From Faecalibacter sp. LW9 (GTDB lineage Bacteria > Bacteroidota > Bacteroidia > Flavobacteriales > Weeksellaceae), in the NCBI RefSeq assembly GCF_034661295.1, contig NZ_CP141062.1, forward strand, positions 1,612,001 through 1,676,000: 64,000 nucleotides of DNA, read 5' to 3'. Shown in pieces: positions 17,515 through 25,258 of this stretch. Numbering within the stretch: position 1 is the first letter of the stretch; each line of letters opens with the position of its first letter. The position numbers and the translations under genes are program-made. Under the pieces are notes generated by a model. That model made no database searches, was not told the DNA's origin, and was given only the letters and a program-made list of their open reading frames with translations.

Positions 17515-18294
17515 ATGCAAAGAGGAGGTTCATCATCATTAAAATTACTTTTAGCGGCAGGGATTGTGATATTTTCATTGGTGAAATATTTTTCAAGCTC
17601 TGAAGTGAATGAAGTGACAGGAGAGAAACAATACATTTCATTGACAAAAGATCAAGAAATAGCATTGGGATTAAATTCAGCACCACAAATGGCGCAAGAA
17701 TTTGGTGGATTATCACAAAATGCACAAGCACAACAGTTGGTAAAACAAGTGGGTGAAAAGATTGTGAAATCCAGTGATGCAGGCAAAACCCAATATCCTT
17801 TTCAATTCTATGTGTTAGCCGATCAACGGACGGTGAATGCATTTGCATTACCAGGGGGACCAATTTTTATTACGGAAGCACTTTTGGGACGATTAAAATC
17901 TGAAGATCAATTGGCGGGTGTGCTTGGACATGAAGTAGGGCATGTGATTGCACGTCATAGTGCCGAACAAATGTCGAAACAACAATTAACCCAAGGTATA
18001 GCCGGTGCTGCTGGGGTAGCAGCTGGAGATATGAATTCGGCTTATTATGCACAAGTAGTAGCGAACATGGTCAATATGAAATATGGTCGTGAAGATGAAT
18101 TAGAATCGGACGATTTAGGCGTTCGTTTTATGCTACAAGCGGGTTATGATCCTACGGCTTTAATTGGTGTAATGGATATTTTAGAGGAAGCTTCTGGTGG
18201 AAGTAATGTGCCCGAATTTCAAAGTACCCACCCTTCTCCAGCCAATCGACGAGCTAAAATTCAAGCAGCCATTGAGAAATATACCAAACTATAA
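17515..18294 (+). CDS. M48 family zinc metalloprotease
   Basis: A 259-residue peptidase. One N-terminal hydrophobic helix (about 7-22) anchors it. The domain then contains the zinc motif HEVGHVIARH (about residues 141-150) and the third ligand Glu in REDELESDDLG about 50 residues on, as in M48B/BepA-like or YcaL-like proteases. I infer an envelope quality-control protease facing the periplasm. The frame opens with a TTG at 17503, but I use the ATG at 17515. It lies 38 bases after the HisE-like gene and is closed by a terminator. Confidence 0.9.
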   Translation: MQRGGSSSLKLLLAAGIVIFSLVKYFSSSEVNEVTGEKQYISLTKDQEIALGLNSAPQMAQEFGGLSQNAQAQQLVKQVGEKIVKSSDAGKTQYPFQFYVLADQRTVNAFALPGGPIFITEALLGRLKSEDQLAGVLGHEVGHVIARHSAEQMSKQQLTQGIAGAAGVAAGDMNSAYYAQVVANMVNMKYGREDELESDDLGVRFMLQAGYDPTALIGVMDILEEASGGSNVPEFQSTHPSPANRRAKIQAAIEKYTKL

Positions 18295-18313
18295 ATAACA
18301 ATAACAGATAAAG

Positions 18314-18337
18314 CGATTGATTTTCAATCGTTTTTTT
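18314..18337 (+). terminator. Terminator after the M48 protease gene
   Basis: CGATTGA and its complement with a TTT loop, followed by seven T residues, 20 bases after the stop codon. Confidence 0.8.
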
Positions 18338-18443
18338 ATGAAATATGGTCGATGAGGTCATCCATTTTATGGCTTTAAATATCTTTGAACTTATATCAAT
18401 AGACCAACCCTAAATTTATAAATTAGCCAAAAAGAAGTAAAAC

Positions 18444-19826
18444 ATGTTTAGTGAATTTTTATTCCGAAAAATCGATAATTCTGCGTTAGTAATTTTTAGA
18501 ATCCTTTTTGGGTTATTAATTGTTGCCGAATGTTGGGGAGCCATTTTTACCGGTTGGGTAAATGTGAACATGGTGGAACCAAAATTAACCTTTACATTTA
18601 TTGGATTTGAGTGGATGAATAATCTCCTTGGTCCACACATGATTTATTATTATGTAGTGATGGGCTTGTTAGGTATATTCATCACCTTAGGAAGTTTCTA
18701 TCGCTTTTCAATGATTGTTTTTGCAATCATGTGGTCCATGACCTATTTCATGCAAAAAACGAGTTATAATAATCATTATTATTTGTTTATGTTGGTTTCT
18801 TGGATGATGACCATAATCCCCGCGCATCATTTCTTTTCTGTAGACAGTTTTATTTTTCCTCGTCTAAAACGTTTAACCTGTAAAAATTGGGTTAGGGTGT
18901 TGTTTATTGCGCAATTGTTTATCGTCTATACATTTGCAGCAATTGCTAAGATATACCCTGATTGGTTTAACGGAGTCTTTTTAAATGCTCATTTCATGCA
19001 ATATGCCCATATTTTAAGTGGAAAATACCAATTGGATGGATTAGCTCAAATTATTGGAAGTATAGAGTTTTCTCAAGCAATTGCGTGGTTAGGATTTTTG
19101 TTCGATTTGTTTATTGTTCCTGCCATGTTAATTGATCAAACTAGAAAATATGCTTTTCGAGCAGCGGTGTTTTTTCATGTCTTCAATTCGATTGTTTTTG
19201 GAATTGGAATATTCCCATTTTTTGCTTTAGCAATGATGATTTTCTTTTATGATCCGGTTAAAATTCAAGAAATTTTCTTCAAAACAAAATCGTTTATGAT
19301 GGATCGTAACGATGAAGATGGTTTAATTACCACTCGTCGTGTAGCATTTTCATATCTATTAATCTTGTATTTGGTTTGGCAAGTATATTTGCCAATTCGT
19401 CATTATATCATTCCAGGAAATGTTTTCTGGACTGAAGAAGGACATCGCTTATCTTGGCGAATGATGTTAAGAAGTCGTTCCAACGATACCAAATTTTATG
19501 TTGCATTTCCGGATAAAAATGGAAAATTTAAAACCAAAGAGCAAGTTGACTTGTACCAATACTTAACCTTTAAGCAAGCGGGACGTTTCGGGAGTTCTGC
19601 CGATATGATTTGGCAAATGGCACAATTCATCAAAGAAGATTACAAAAAGAAAGGAATCGATCATGTGATGGTATTTGCAGACAGTAAAGTTTCTGTAAAT
19701 GGATCAGAATATTATCAATACACCAATCCTAAAGTTGATTTAGCCCAAGTCAATTGGAGTTATTTTGGGCATCAAGGATGGATTAAACCTCAACCTAAGG
19801 AATTAAAACTATCCTATTTTCATTAA
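18444..19826 (+). CDS. HTTM domain membrane protein (vitamin K-dependent gamma-carboxylase-like)
   Basis: A 460-residue protein with about seven to eight hydrophobic helices in the first 300 residues. These form the HTTM (horizontally transferred transmembrane) domain related to gamma-glutamyl carboxylase. Typical are RILFGLLIVAE near the start, YNNHYYLFML near residue 110 and the His-containing AVFFHVFNS near 245. The soluble C-terminus (about 330-460), with LSWRMMLRSR, matches bacterial HTTM proteins. The function in bacteria is unsettled. It follows the M48 terminator; a lipoprotein gene starts 31 bases later and is probably co-transcribed. Confidence 0.85.
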   Translation: MFSEFLFRKIDNSALVIFRILFGLLIVAECWGAIFTGWVNVNMVEPKLTFTFIGFEWMNNLLGPHMIYYYVVMGLLGIFITLGSFYRFSMIVFAIMWSMTYFMQKTSYNNHYYLFMLVSWMMTIIPAHHFFSVDSFIFPRLKRLTCKNWVRVLFIAQLFIVYTFAAIAKIYPDWFNGVFLNAHFMQYAHILSGKYQLDGLAQIIGSIEFSQAIAWLGFLFDLFIVPAMLIDQTRKYAFRAAVFFHVFNSIVFGIGIFPFFALAMMIFFYDPVKIQEIFFKTKSFMMDRNDEDGLITTRRVAFSYLLILYLVWQVYLPIRHYIIPGNVFWTEEGHRLSWRMMLRSRSNDTKFYVAFPDKNGKFKTKEQVDLYQYLTFKQAGRFGSSADMIWQMAQFIKEDYKKKGIDHVMVFADSKVSVNGSEYYQYTNPKVDLAQVNWSYFGHQGWIKPQPKELKLSYFH

Positions 19827-19857
19827 TTTTTCTTAACTTTAAATAAATTTCCTTACC

Positions 19858-20379
19858 ATGAAAAAAATAATCGTAATGCTTTTTGCATTGGTAGCATTTA
19901 CTGCCTGTGATAATAAAAACATCGCACAAGATGCTTATAAAGGTTTAGATAAACAAGAAAAAGAAGCAGCACTTTTAGATAGTATCACCTTGGAAGCACG
20001 TCGTACATTTGATGATTTTAAATTGGCGCTGCAGATGAAAGATTCTACCATGACTAATTTTATTGTCAAACAAGAATATATTGTTGATGAAAATGGGAGA
20101 ACAAGACAAGAGCATTTATGGATTCGTGATGTGTATCAAGATGGAGAAGTGTTAAAAGGTATTGTTGATAATCAACCTCAAATTACAAAAGAGGTGAAAT
20201 TAAACGATACCATTGTAATCGATGATCAAAAGATTTCGGATTGGATGTTTTATAAAGTTGAACCAACCGATTCGATTGCACGTGTCATTGGTGGTTATTC
20301 CGTGAAATACATGCGTAATCAATTATCCGATGCAGAGAAAGTAGAGTTTGATAAACAATACAAAGCAAAGTTCGATTAA
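19858..20379 (+). CDS. Lipoprotein of unknown function, 173 aa
   Basis: A signal peptide ends in the lipobox FTAC (Cys at about 17), so the mature protein should be lipid-anchored. The rest is a mixed alpha/beta soluble domain rich in charged residues: DAYKGLDKQEKEAALLDSIT forms a helix, and YIVDENGRTRQEHLWIRDV and GIVDNQPQITKEV suggest strands. The latter resembles DUF2314-like proteins, where an EHLWI motif recurs, but I hold this loosely. It sits 31 bases after the HTTM gene and before a terminator. Confidence 0.75.
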   Translation: MKKIIVMLFALVAFTACDNKNIAQDAYKGLDKQEKEAALLDSITLEARRTFDDFKLALQMKDSTMTNFIVKQEYIVDENGRTRQEHLWIRDVYQDGEVLKGIVDNQPQITKEVKLNDTIVIDDQKISDWMFYKVEPTDSIARVIGGYSVKYMRNQLSDAEKVEFDKQYKAKFD

Positions 20380-20402
20380 TCAATGAACTTTATATAAGAT
20401 TT

Positions 20403-20434
20403 AATCCCTTACCCCATGTGTAAGGGATTTTTTA
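20403..20434 (+). terminator. Terminator after the HTTM-lipoprotein pair
   Basis: AATCCCTTAC and its complement with a seven-base loop, then six T residues. It is 23 bases after the lipoprotein stop. Confidence 0.88.
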
Positions 20435-20509
20435 TGTATGTTTAATCTTACAGATGTTTCATAGACGGTTAATTATTACTTAAAAAATCAACTTTTAATT
20501 GCTTTTGTA

Positions 20510-20809
20510 TTGTGTATCTTTTCACTTTATGAAATTTATACTTTTAGAGGAAACAATGAAGTAATAAATAATAACAATAAGAAAGAAATTACTGTACGAG
20601 AAAAGAATTGTGGAAGTCATAATGGAGCATTTTCAATTTCCTTTTTGCACAAAGAAAAAGAATACTATACTAAACTTAATGGAGAGACATGTCTGAATCT
20701 GAATATTGGTGATAAATACGAAGTATTTTATTCAATCAAAAATGATAATTTTTTAGATAAACCATCAGTTGAACATCGTAAAAAAAGAGTTATGGTTTCC
20801 ATATTTTAG
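20510..20809 (+). CDS. Small hypothetical protein with an N-terminal membrane helix; start uncertain
   Basis: The frame has no ATG at its beginning; the first usable codon is a TTG at 20510. In the same frame, codons upstream to 20465 continue a clear transmembrane helix (LLIAFVLCIFSLY), so the true start is probably earlier. An ATG at 20454 lies in another frame, and one inserted base near the run of A residues at 20482-20487 would join them, so a frameshift is possible. The rest is soluble, Asn/Lys-rich, with two cysteines. I do not recognise a family. Confidence 0.5.
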   Translation: MCIFSLYEIYTFRGNNEVINNNNKKEITVREKNCGSHNGAFSISFLHKEKEYYTKLNGETCLNLNIGDKYEVFYSIKNDNFLDKPSVEHRKKRVMVSIF

Positions 20810-20870
20810 TCATTCTATCTCTAATTCCTTATAAAAGATTAATCAAAATAGAATATAGCTTAAAATAAAA

Positions 20871-20900
20871 AAATCCTTTCAAGATTACTTGAAAGGATTT
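20871..20900. terminator. Terminator of the tRNA-Val array
   Basis: A perfect 13-bp hairpin (AAATCCTTTCAAG arm, ATTA loop) six bases beyond the last tRNA gene. On the minus strand it is followed by seven T residues (plus-strand A run at 20867-20873). Confidence 0.9.
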
Positions 20901-20906
20901 GTGTTG

Positions 20907-20981
20907 TGGTCCCTACTGGATTCGAACCAGTGACCCCCTGCTTGTAAGGCAGGTGCTCTGAACCAACTGAGCTAAGAGACC
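20907..20981 (-). tRNA. tRNA-Val(TAC), copy 6 in transcription order
   Basis: A 75-base cloverleaf. Acceptor GGTCTCT pairs with AGGGACC plus discriminator A. D arm GCTC/GAGC, anticodon stem CCTGC/GCAGG with loop CTTACAA and anticodon TAC, T arm with TTCGAAT. CCA is not encoded. Confidence 0.97.
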
Positions 20982-21022
20982 TTTTTAGAATTTGATTGAA
21001 AAGACTTACTATTGTCTTTATG

Positions 21023-21097
21023 TGGTCCCTACTGGATTCGAACCAGTGACCCCCTGCTTGTAAGGCAGGTGCTCTGAACCAACTGAGCTAAGAGACC
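21023..21097 (-). tRNA. tRNA-Val(TAC), copy 5
   Basis: Identical to the other five copies over all 75 bases: anticodon TAC in loop CTTACAA, acceptor GGTCTCT. It is separated from the next copies by spacers of about 41-43 bases. Confidence 0.97.
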
Positions 21098-21140
21098 TAA
21101 TTTAGAATTTGTTTTAAAAGACTTTCTATTGTCTTTTTTG

Positions 21141-21215
21141 TGGTCCCTACTGGATTCGAACCAGTGACCCCCTGCTTGTAAGGCAGGTGCTCTGAACCAA
21201 CTGAGCTAAGAGACC
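21141..21215 (-). tRNA. tRNA-Val(TAC), copy 4
   Basis: Same 75-base sequence, anticodon TAC. The spacer on its right is slightly divergent (CTTTCTATTG instead of CTTACTATTG on the other side). Confidence 0.97.
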
Positions 21216-21257
21216 TTATTTAGAATTTAATTTGAAAGACTTACTATTGTCTTTATG

Positions 21258-21332
21258 TGGTCCCTACTGGATTCGAACCAGTGACCCCCTGCTTGTAAGG
21301 CAGGTGCTCTGAACCAACTGAGCTAAGAGACC
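21258..21332 (-). tRNA. tRNA-Val(TAC), copy 3
   Basis: Same 75-base sequence, anticodon TAC, complete arms, CCA not encoded. Confidence 0.97.
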
Positions 21333-21374
21333 TTGTTTAGAATTTAATTGAAAAGACTTACTATTGTCTTTATG

Positions 21375-21449
21375 TGGTCCCTACTGGATTCGAACCAGTG
21401 ACCCCCTGCTTGTAAGGCAGGTGCTCTGAACCAACTGAGCTAAGAGACC
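21375..21449 (-). tRNA. tRNA-Val(TAC), copy 2
   Basis: Same 75-base sequence, anticodon TAC, complete arms, CCA not encoded. Confidence 0.97.
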
Positions 21450-21492
21450 TTGTTTAGAATTTAATTGAAAAGACTTACTATTGTCTTTTATG

Positions 21493-21567
21493 TGGTCCCT
21501 ACTGGATTCGAACCAGTGACCCCCTGCTTGTAAGGCAGGTGCTCTGAACCAACTGAGCTAAGAGACC
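21493..21567 (-). tRNA. tRNA-Val(TAC), copy 1 (promoter-proximal)
   Basis: Same 75-base sequence, anticodon TAC. It is the first copy transcribed; its 5' end lies only 15 bases below the -7 element of a consensus promoter. Confidence 0.97.
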
Positions 21568-21582
21568 TTCGTAATTGGATTG

Positions 21583-21612
21583 CAAATATAGGGCTGTTTT
21601 TGAATAATCCAA
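21583..21612 (-). promoter_or_regulatory. Promoter of the tRNA-Val array
   Basis: On the minus strand TTG (21612-21610) is followed after 19 bases by TATATTTG (21590-21583), an exact Bacteroidota promoter. Transcription should start near 21576, a few bases before the first tRNA. Confidence 0.85.
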
Positions 21613-21686
21613 ATAGATGAATCGAAAATTATCAATAAAAATTCACGCTTTTTTCTTAACTAATTTTATTTCAGGGAAATATTTTT

Positions 21687-22586
21687 TTAATTTTTATCAA
21701 GAAATTTTGAGTTTTTTTTCTTCTCTTCAATTTTTACGCCTTTAAACAGATAAATGATTCCCATAAATGAGATGGAAATGGTAATTATGGAGAAAATAAA
21801 AGCAGCACTTGTTGCTAATGTTTCATTAAAATTGAAGCGATGGGCAGCATACATAAAGACCACTTCTCGAATTCCAAATCCACTAAACGAAATAATGGAT
21901 AAAATTCCTGAGACTAGAAAAATCAATAAATAAATGCTGAAATTTTCTGGATGAATATTTAATCCTTCCAGGACAAAATACAACATTCCAACTTGAATTA
22001 ACTGTAAGACGATCGAATAAATCATCGAATTAAAAAAGGTCTTTTTATGAAGAGGGAAAATTATCCCAAGGATATAGGGAACTGCAATAAAACCGACTAA
22101 AGATGATATTAATGCCCCATACTGAATGACGGGATAATCGGTAAGATTGGATAAATACACCAAAAAGACGATAATTAATACCATGGCAAATAGACCAATG
22201 ATTTTATCCAAGAATACGGCTTGCGAAATCTTTTTGACCCCATTATCGTAATTCTTATTCAGCATATATACTTTATACGCATCACCACCTACACCTCCTG
22301 GTACAAAGGTATTGTAGAACATCCCTAAGAAATACAAGCGAATATTCGATCGATAAGATAAGTCCAATTGAATATCTCGAAAATAATAATCTAAACGAAA
22401 GACGGATAAGGCTTGGGAAATGACATATAAAATCACCGCTAATGCGATATACATCCAATTGGCATTCTTATAATTGTCGAAAATGTCGAAAATATGTAAT
22501 TTGACAAAGAATACGTAATAGATTAAAATAAAGCTAATCGCTAACTTTAATCCGGTTACAATATATTTTTTTGTTTTAGGATTCAA
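21687..22586 (-). CDS. Lysylphosphatidylglycerol synthase/flippase-like (UPF0104) membrane protein
   Basis: A 299-residue protein with about eight hydrophobic helices, matching the integral-membrane domain of the lysylphosphatidylglycerol synthase TM region (UPF0104) family. Motifs FVPGGVGGDAYKVYML (about residues 95-110) and SGFGIREVVF (about 235-245) are characteristic. No C-terminal aminoacyltransferase domain is present, so it is more likely a lipid or polyprenyl-carrier translocase-like protein than an MprF enzyme; this is inference. It ends in a short Lys-rich tail. It is transcribed away from the SDR operon. Confidence 0.85.
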   Translation of the reverse strand: MNPKTKKYIVTGLKLAISFILIYYVFFVKLHIFDIFDNYKNANWMYIALAVILYVISQALSVFRLDYYFRDIQLDLSYRSNIRLYFLGMFYNTFVPGGVGGDAYKVYMLNKNYDNGVKKISQAVFLDKIIGLFAMVLIIVFLVYLSNLTDYPVIQYGALISSLVGFIAVPYILGIIFPLHKKTFFNSMIYSIVLQLIQVGMLYFVLEGLNIHPENFSIYLLIFLVSGILSIISFSGFGIREVVFMYAAHRFNFNETLATSAAFIFSIITISISFMGIIYLFKGVKIEEKKKNSKFLDKN

Positions 22587-22681
22587 GGGAATATGAGTTC
22601 TAAATTAAGGGACAAATTTAGAGATTCTTCAAGAAATCCTTTAAAAAAATAATTCACGTTTATTAATTGTTTGATATTCCT

Positions 22682-22689
22682 TAGTTTTG
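22682..22689 (+). promoter_or_regulatory. Candidate -7 element of the SDR operon
   Basis: TAGTTTTG matches TAnnTTTG 19 bases before the SDR start codon at 22709. A TTG at the usual -33 distance is not visible, so confidence is limited. Confidence 0.4.
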
Positions 22690-22708
22690 TTTAAAATTTT
22701 AGGGTATT

Positions 22709-23509
22709 ATGCAATCAAAAGTTATTGTGATCACAGGCTCGTCGTCGGGAGTTGGACTTACTTTAGCCAATTATTTTCACGATCAAGGTCATCAAGTGTA
22801 TGGATTATCGCGTTCTAAAAAAGGACAAGAGCGATTCCAACATATTCCCACTGATGTTTCGGACAAAGCCAATGTGAAACGTACTTTTCAACAGATTTTA
22901 ACAGAAACCAATAACCGAATTGATGTCTTGATCAATAATGCAGGTATTGGGATGTTGGGTGCCGTAGAAGATGCTTCGAAAGAGGATATCGAGAAATTAT
23001 TAAACGTGAATGTGTACGGTCCGATTTATACGATGCAAGAAGTATTACCAGTGATGCGTGCGCAACAATCAGGGCATATATTAAATGTTTCTTCGATTGC
23101 TAGTAACAATGGGTTACCATTTAGAGGATATTATTCAGCGTCCAAAGCAATGATCGACCGTTTGATTGAATCGGCTCGTTTAGAAAACCGTCATACAGGG
23201 GTAGAAATTGCCACGTTAAATTTTGGGGATATTAAAACCAACATTGCGGAAGGGCGTGTGAAATCATTTGTTTCGGCTTTTTATAAAAAGAAATACGATG
23301 AAATGGTCGCCGATATCGACCACGAAGTGGCACAAGGAACACCGACTGAAGATTTAATTCCAATCATTGAAGGTATTTTAAATCAAAAAAACATCAAACC
23401 TCACTATTACATCGGGAAAACGATGCAAAAATTTTCGGTGACGTTAAAAAGCATTTTACCTCAGAAAATGTTCGAAAATATTATTGCAAAATACTCAAAG
23501 TTAGATTAA
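22709..23509 (+). CDS. Short-chain dehydrogenase/reductase
   Basis: A 266-residue classical SDR. The NAD(P)-binding motif TGSSSGVG is at residues 9-16, the NNAG motif is at about 76-79, the catalytic Ser is in NVSSIAS, and the Tyr-Lys pair is in YYSASKAM. Substrate unknown. The Arg just after the second strand (LSRSKKG) favours NADPH. It is the first of three genes joined by stop-start overlaps (TAATG at 23507-23511), so the SDR, acetyltransferase and SGNH proteins are made together. Confidence 0.92.
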   Translation: MQSKVIVITGSSSGVGLTLANYFHDQGHQVYGLSRSKKGQERFQHIPTDVSDKANVKRTFQQILTETNNRIDVLINNAGIGMLGAVEDASKEDIEKLLNVNVYGPIYTMQEVLPVMRAQQSGHILNVSSIASNNGLPFRGYYSASKAMIDRLIESARLENRHTGVEIATLNFGDIKTNIAEGRVKSFVSAFYKKKYDEMVADIDHEVAQGTPTEDLIPIIEGILNQKNIKPHYYIGKTMQKFSVTLKSILPQKMFENIIAKYSKLD

Positions 23510-23964
23510 TGGAAGGGAAAGTCGTTTGGCATTACAAATTATTCGAAGAATTAACCGCCAAAGAATTGTATCAAATTATACAATTACGCAATGAAGTTTT
23601 TGTGATTGAACAAGATTGCATTTACCAAGATGCCGATGGAAAGGATTTCAAATGCGGGCATCTGTGGGCGACCATCGAGGATGAAGTGGTTGCGTATTCC
23701 CGCATTGTTCCAAAAGGCGTTTCTTATGAAAACGAACCTTCGATTGGACGAGTGGTGAGTAGCGGAAAGCACCGTGGATTAGGTTTAGGAAAACAATTAA
23801 TTGCCAATTCAATTGAAGTCGTTGAGAATCGCTTTTTCACTTCTTCGATTCGAATTTCAGCTCAATTGTATTTAAAAGCCTTCTACGAATCCTTCGGCTT
23901 TGAACAAGTTTCGGAAGCGTATTTAGAAGATGATATTCCACACATCGAAATGTTGAGAAAATAA
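23509..23964 (+). CDS. ElaA-like GNAT acetyltransferase
   Basis: A 151-residue GNAT protein of the ElaA type. The N-terminal ELTAKELYQIIQLRNEVFVIEQ and the acetyl-CoA loop HRGLGLGKQLI (about residues 85-95) are diagnostic. ElaA-type enzymes acetylate small molecules or protein N-termini; the substrate is unknown. Its ATG overlaps the SDR stop by one base, and its own stop overlaps the next ATG in the same way. Confidence 0.88.
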   Translation: MEGKVVWHYKLFEELTAKELYQIIQLRNEVFVIEQDCIYQDADGKDFKCGHLWATIEDEVVAYSRIVPKGVSYENEPSIGRVVSSGKHRGLGLGKQLIANSIEVVENRFFTSSIRISAQLYLKAFYESFGFEQVSEAYLEDDIPHIEMLRK

Positions 23965-24902
23965 TGAAATTCATCAAGTATATGGTGGTCACATTGGTGA
24001 CCATTTATTTTTTAGCCGGAATTGGAGATATTCTTTATTCCAATTCGTTAAAAGAGAAAGCCTTGTTTAGCGGTGAAGTACAAGAATGGAACCGCGTGAA
24101 TCAAGGAGATATAGACGTGGATTTAGCTGTTTTTGGTTCTTCACGGGCAATGATTCATATCAATCCTCAAATTCTGGAAGATTCGTTGGGGATGAAAACG
24201 CATAATTTAGGGTTGAACGGAAGTAAATTCAAGATGCAATATTATCGTTTCTTGAAGTATTTGGATAAAAATCCTCATCCTCAGACCATTGTTTGGAATT
24301 TGGATACGTTTTCATTTTCGCACATTGATGAAGTGTTTCAACCGAATCAATACGTGCCTTTTATGTTATGGAATTACAAATTGTATGCGTACCTAAAAGA
24401 ATATGAAAATGCCGATTGGAAAGATTATGTGATTCCGTTTTACCGATACGAAGACCAAAAGTATTGGAAAGATGAAATCCAAAAAGCCGCAAAAGAAAAA
24501 GTGGACAAAAATGGAGATTTTCGTTTAAAAGGTTTTAAATCCTATAACCGAAAATGGAATGTCAATTGGGCGAATTTAAAAGCAAAAGATGCGGAATTTG
24601 ATGCCGAAGTGTATCCTTTGTTAGAAGAATTAATCCAACGTTGTCAACAAGAAAATATTCAATTGATTTTTACGATTGCGCCAGAATTTTACAAAGGGCA
24701 AGGGTATATGTTGAACCGCGATGAAATTGTAGGGCGTTACCAAAAAACCTTACAGAAGTATGATTTGCCTTTATTGGATTATTCGGAAGATTCGATCAGT
24801 TATCAACAAAAATGGTTTTACAATACCACCCATTTAAACGACAAAGGGGCGGATGAGTTTACCAGAAGATTAGCAACAGCTTTAAAACCTTATATGCAAT
24901 AG
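23964..24902 (+). CDS. SGNH-hydrolase-like membrane-anchored protein
   Basis: A 312-residue protein with an N-terminal hydrophobic anchor (about 5-22). The motif VFGSSRAMIHI (about residues 52-62) looks like SGNH block I with Ser in GSSR, and the C-terminal NTTHLNDKGADEF resembles the block with the catalytic His and Asp. It is related in layout to DltD/AlgX-like extracytoplasmic acyl-transfer partners. I infer a periplasmic O-acyl or esterase activity on a glycan; the target is unknown. It is the third gene of the SDR-ElaA-SGNH operon. Confidence 0.75.
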   Translation: MKFIKYMVVTLVTIYFLAGIGDILYSNSLKEKALFSGEVQEWNRVNQGDIDVDLAVFGSSRAMIHINPQILEDSLGMKTHNLGLNGSKFKMQYYRFLKYLDKNPHPQTIVWNLDTFSFSHIDEVFQPNQYVPFMLWNYKLYAYLKEYENADWKDYVIPFYRYEDQKYWKDEIQKAAKEKVDKNGDFRLKGFKSYNRKWNVNWANLKAKDAEFDAEVYPLLEELIQRCQQENIQLIFTIAPEFYKGQGYMLNRDEIVGRYQKTLQKYDLPLLDYSEDSISYQQKWFYNTTHLNDKGADEFTRRLATALKPYMQ

Positions 24903-24919
24903 GTGTACAATATAATTAA

Positions 24920-24974
24920 CCCATACAAAAAGCCACTACTGGAGCTTTGTTCCAACAGTGGCTTTTTGTATGGG
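24920..24974 (+). terminator. Long perfect hairpin after the SDR operon
   Basis: An exceptionally long 18-bp perfect stem (arms starting CCCATACAAAAAGCC) with four more pairs (TGGA/TCCA) inside a 19-base top. The stem itself contains an A run and a T run, so it can terminate transcription in both directions. Beyond it, to 25258, I see only the 11-bp repeat and the terminator of the next gene. Confidence 0.75.
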
Positions 24975-25085
24975 ATACCTAAAAGAAGAAAGGAAAGATT
25001 CGGAATTTTTAGCGAAAAATCGTATTTTTAAATCCGTTATTTCAACCCCTCTTTAGGCCTCTTTATTTTCTTTTATGGTCATTGT

Positions 25086-25162
25086 TTAGTATCGCTTCTA
25101 TGACGCCTTTATGCTACCTCTATGCTGCCTTTGTTCCGCCTCAACTTCGCTTCAACTAGGAG
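25086..25162. repeat. Degenerate 11-bp tandem repeat, seven units
   Basis: Read on the + strand, consecutive 11-base units are TTAGTATCGCT, TCTATGACGCC, TTTATGCTACC, TCTATGCTGCC, TTTGTTCCGCC, TCAACTTCGCT and TCAACTAGGAG. The four central ones share TYTATGCYGCC. It is non-coding, strongly pyrimidine-biased on this strand, and lies in the 356-base gap between convergent genes. Confidence 0.7.
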
Positions 25163-25218
25163 GTTTCTCTTGTCTTGCTTTAAGTAAAGTTCTCCTAAGA
25201 AATGAATGTGCATAAAAA

Positions 25219-25243
25219 ATCCTCATTCATTGAAATGAGGATT
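25219..25243 (-). terminator. Terminator of the DMT transporter gene
   Basis: AATCCTCATT and its complement with a five-base loop, followed on the minus strand by a T run (plus-strand A run 25214-25219). Confidence 0.85.
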
Positions 25244-25258
25244 GATCGTATAGTACTG

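Larger units (their letters stand above)
20907..21567 (-). repeat. Tandem repeat array of tRNA plus spacer, six units of about 117 bases
   Basis: The six tRNA genes are spaced 116, 118, 117, 117 and 118 bases apart. The spacers are near-identical (TTTAGAATTT, a short variable piece, then AAGACTTACTATTGTCTTT) and hold a small hairpin with arms AAAGAC/GTCTTT, perhaps a processing site. The pattern shows duplication of a whole unit rather than of the tRNA alone. Confidence 0.9.

Noticed and set aside
20907-21567. Regular repeats and spacers looking like a CRISPR array
   Set aside because: Each 75-base repeat folds as a complete tRNA-Val cloverleaf, and the spacers are almost identical, the opposite of CRISPR. 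No cas genes are present.
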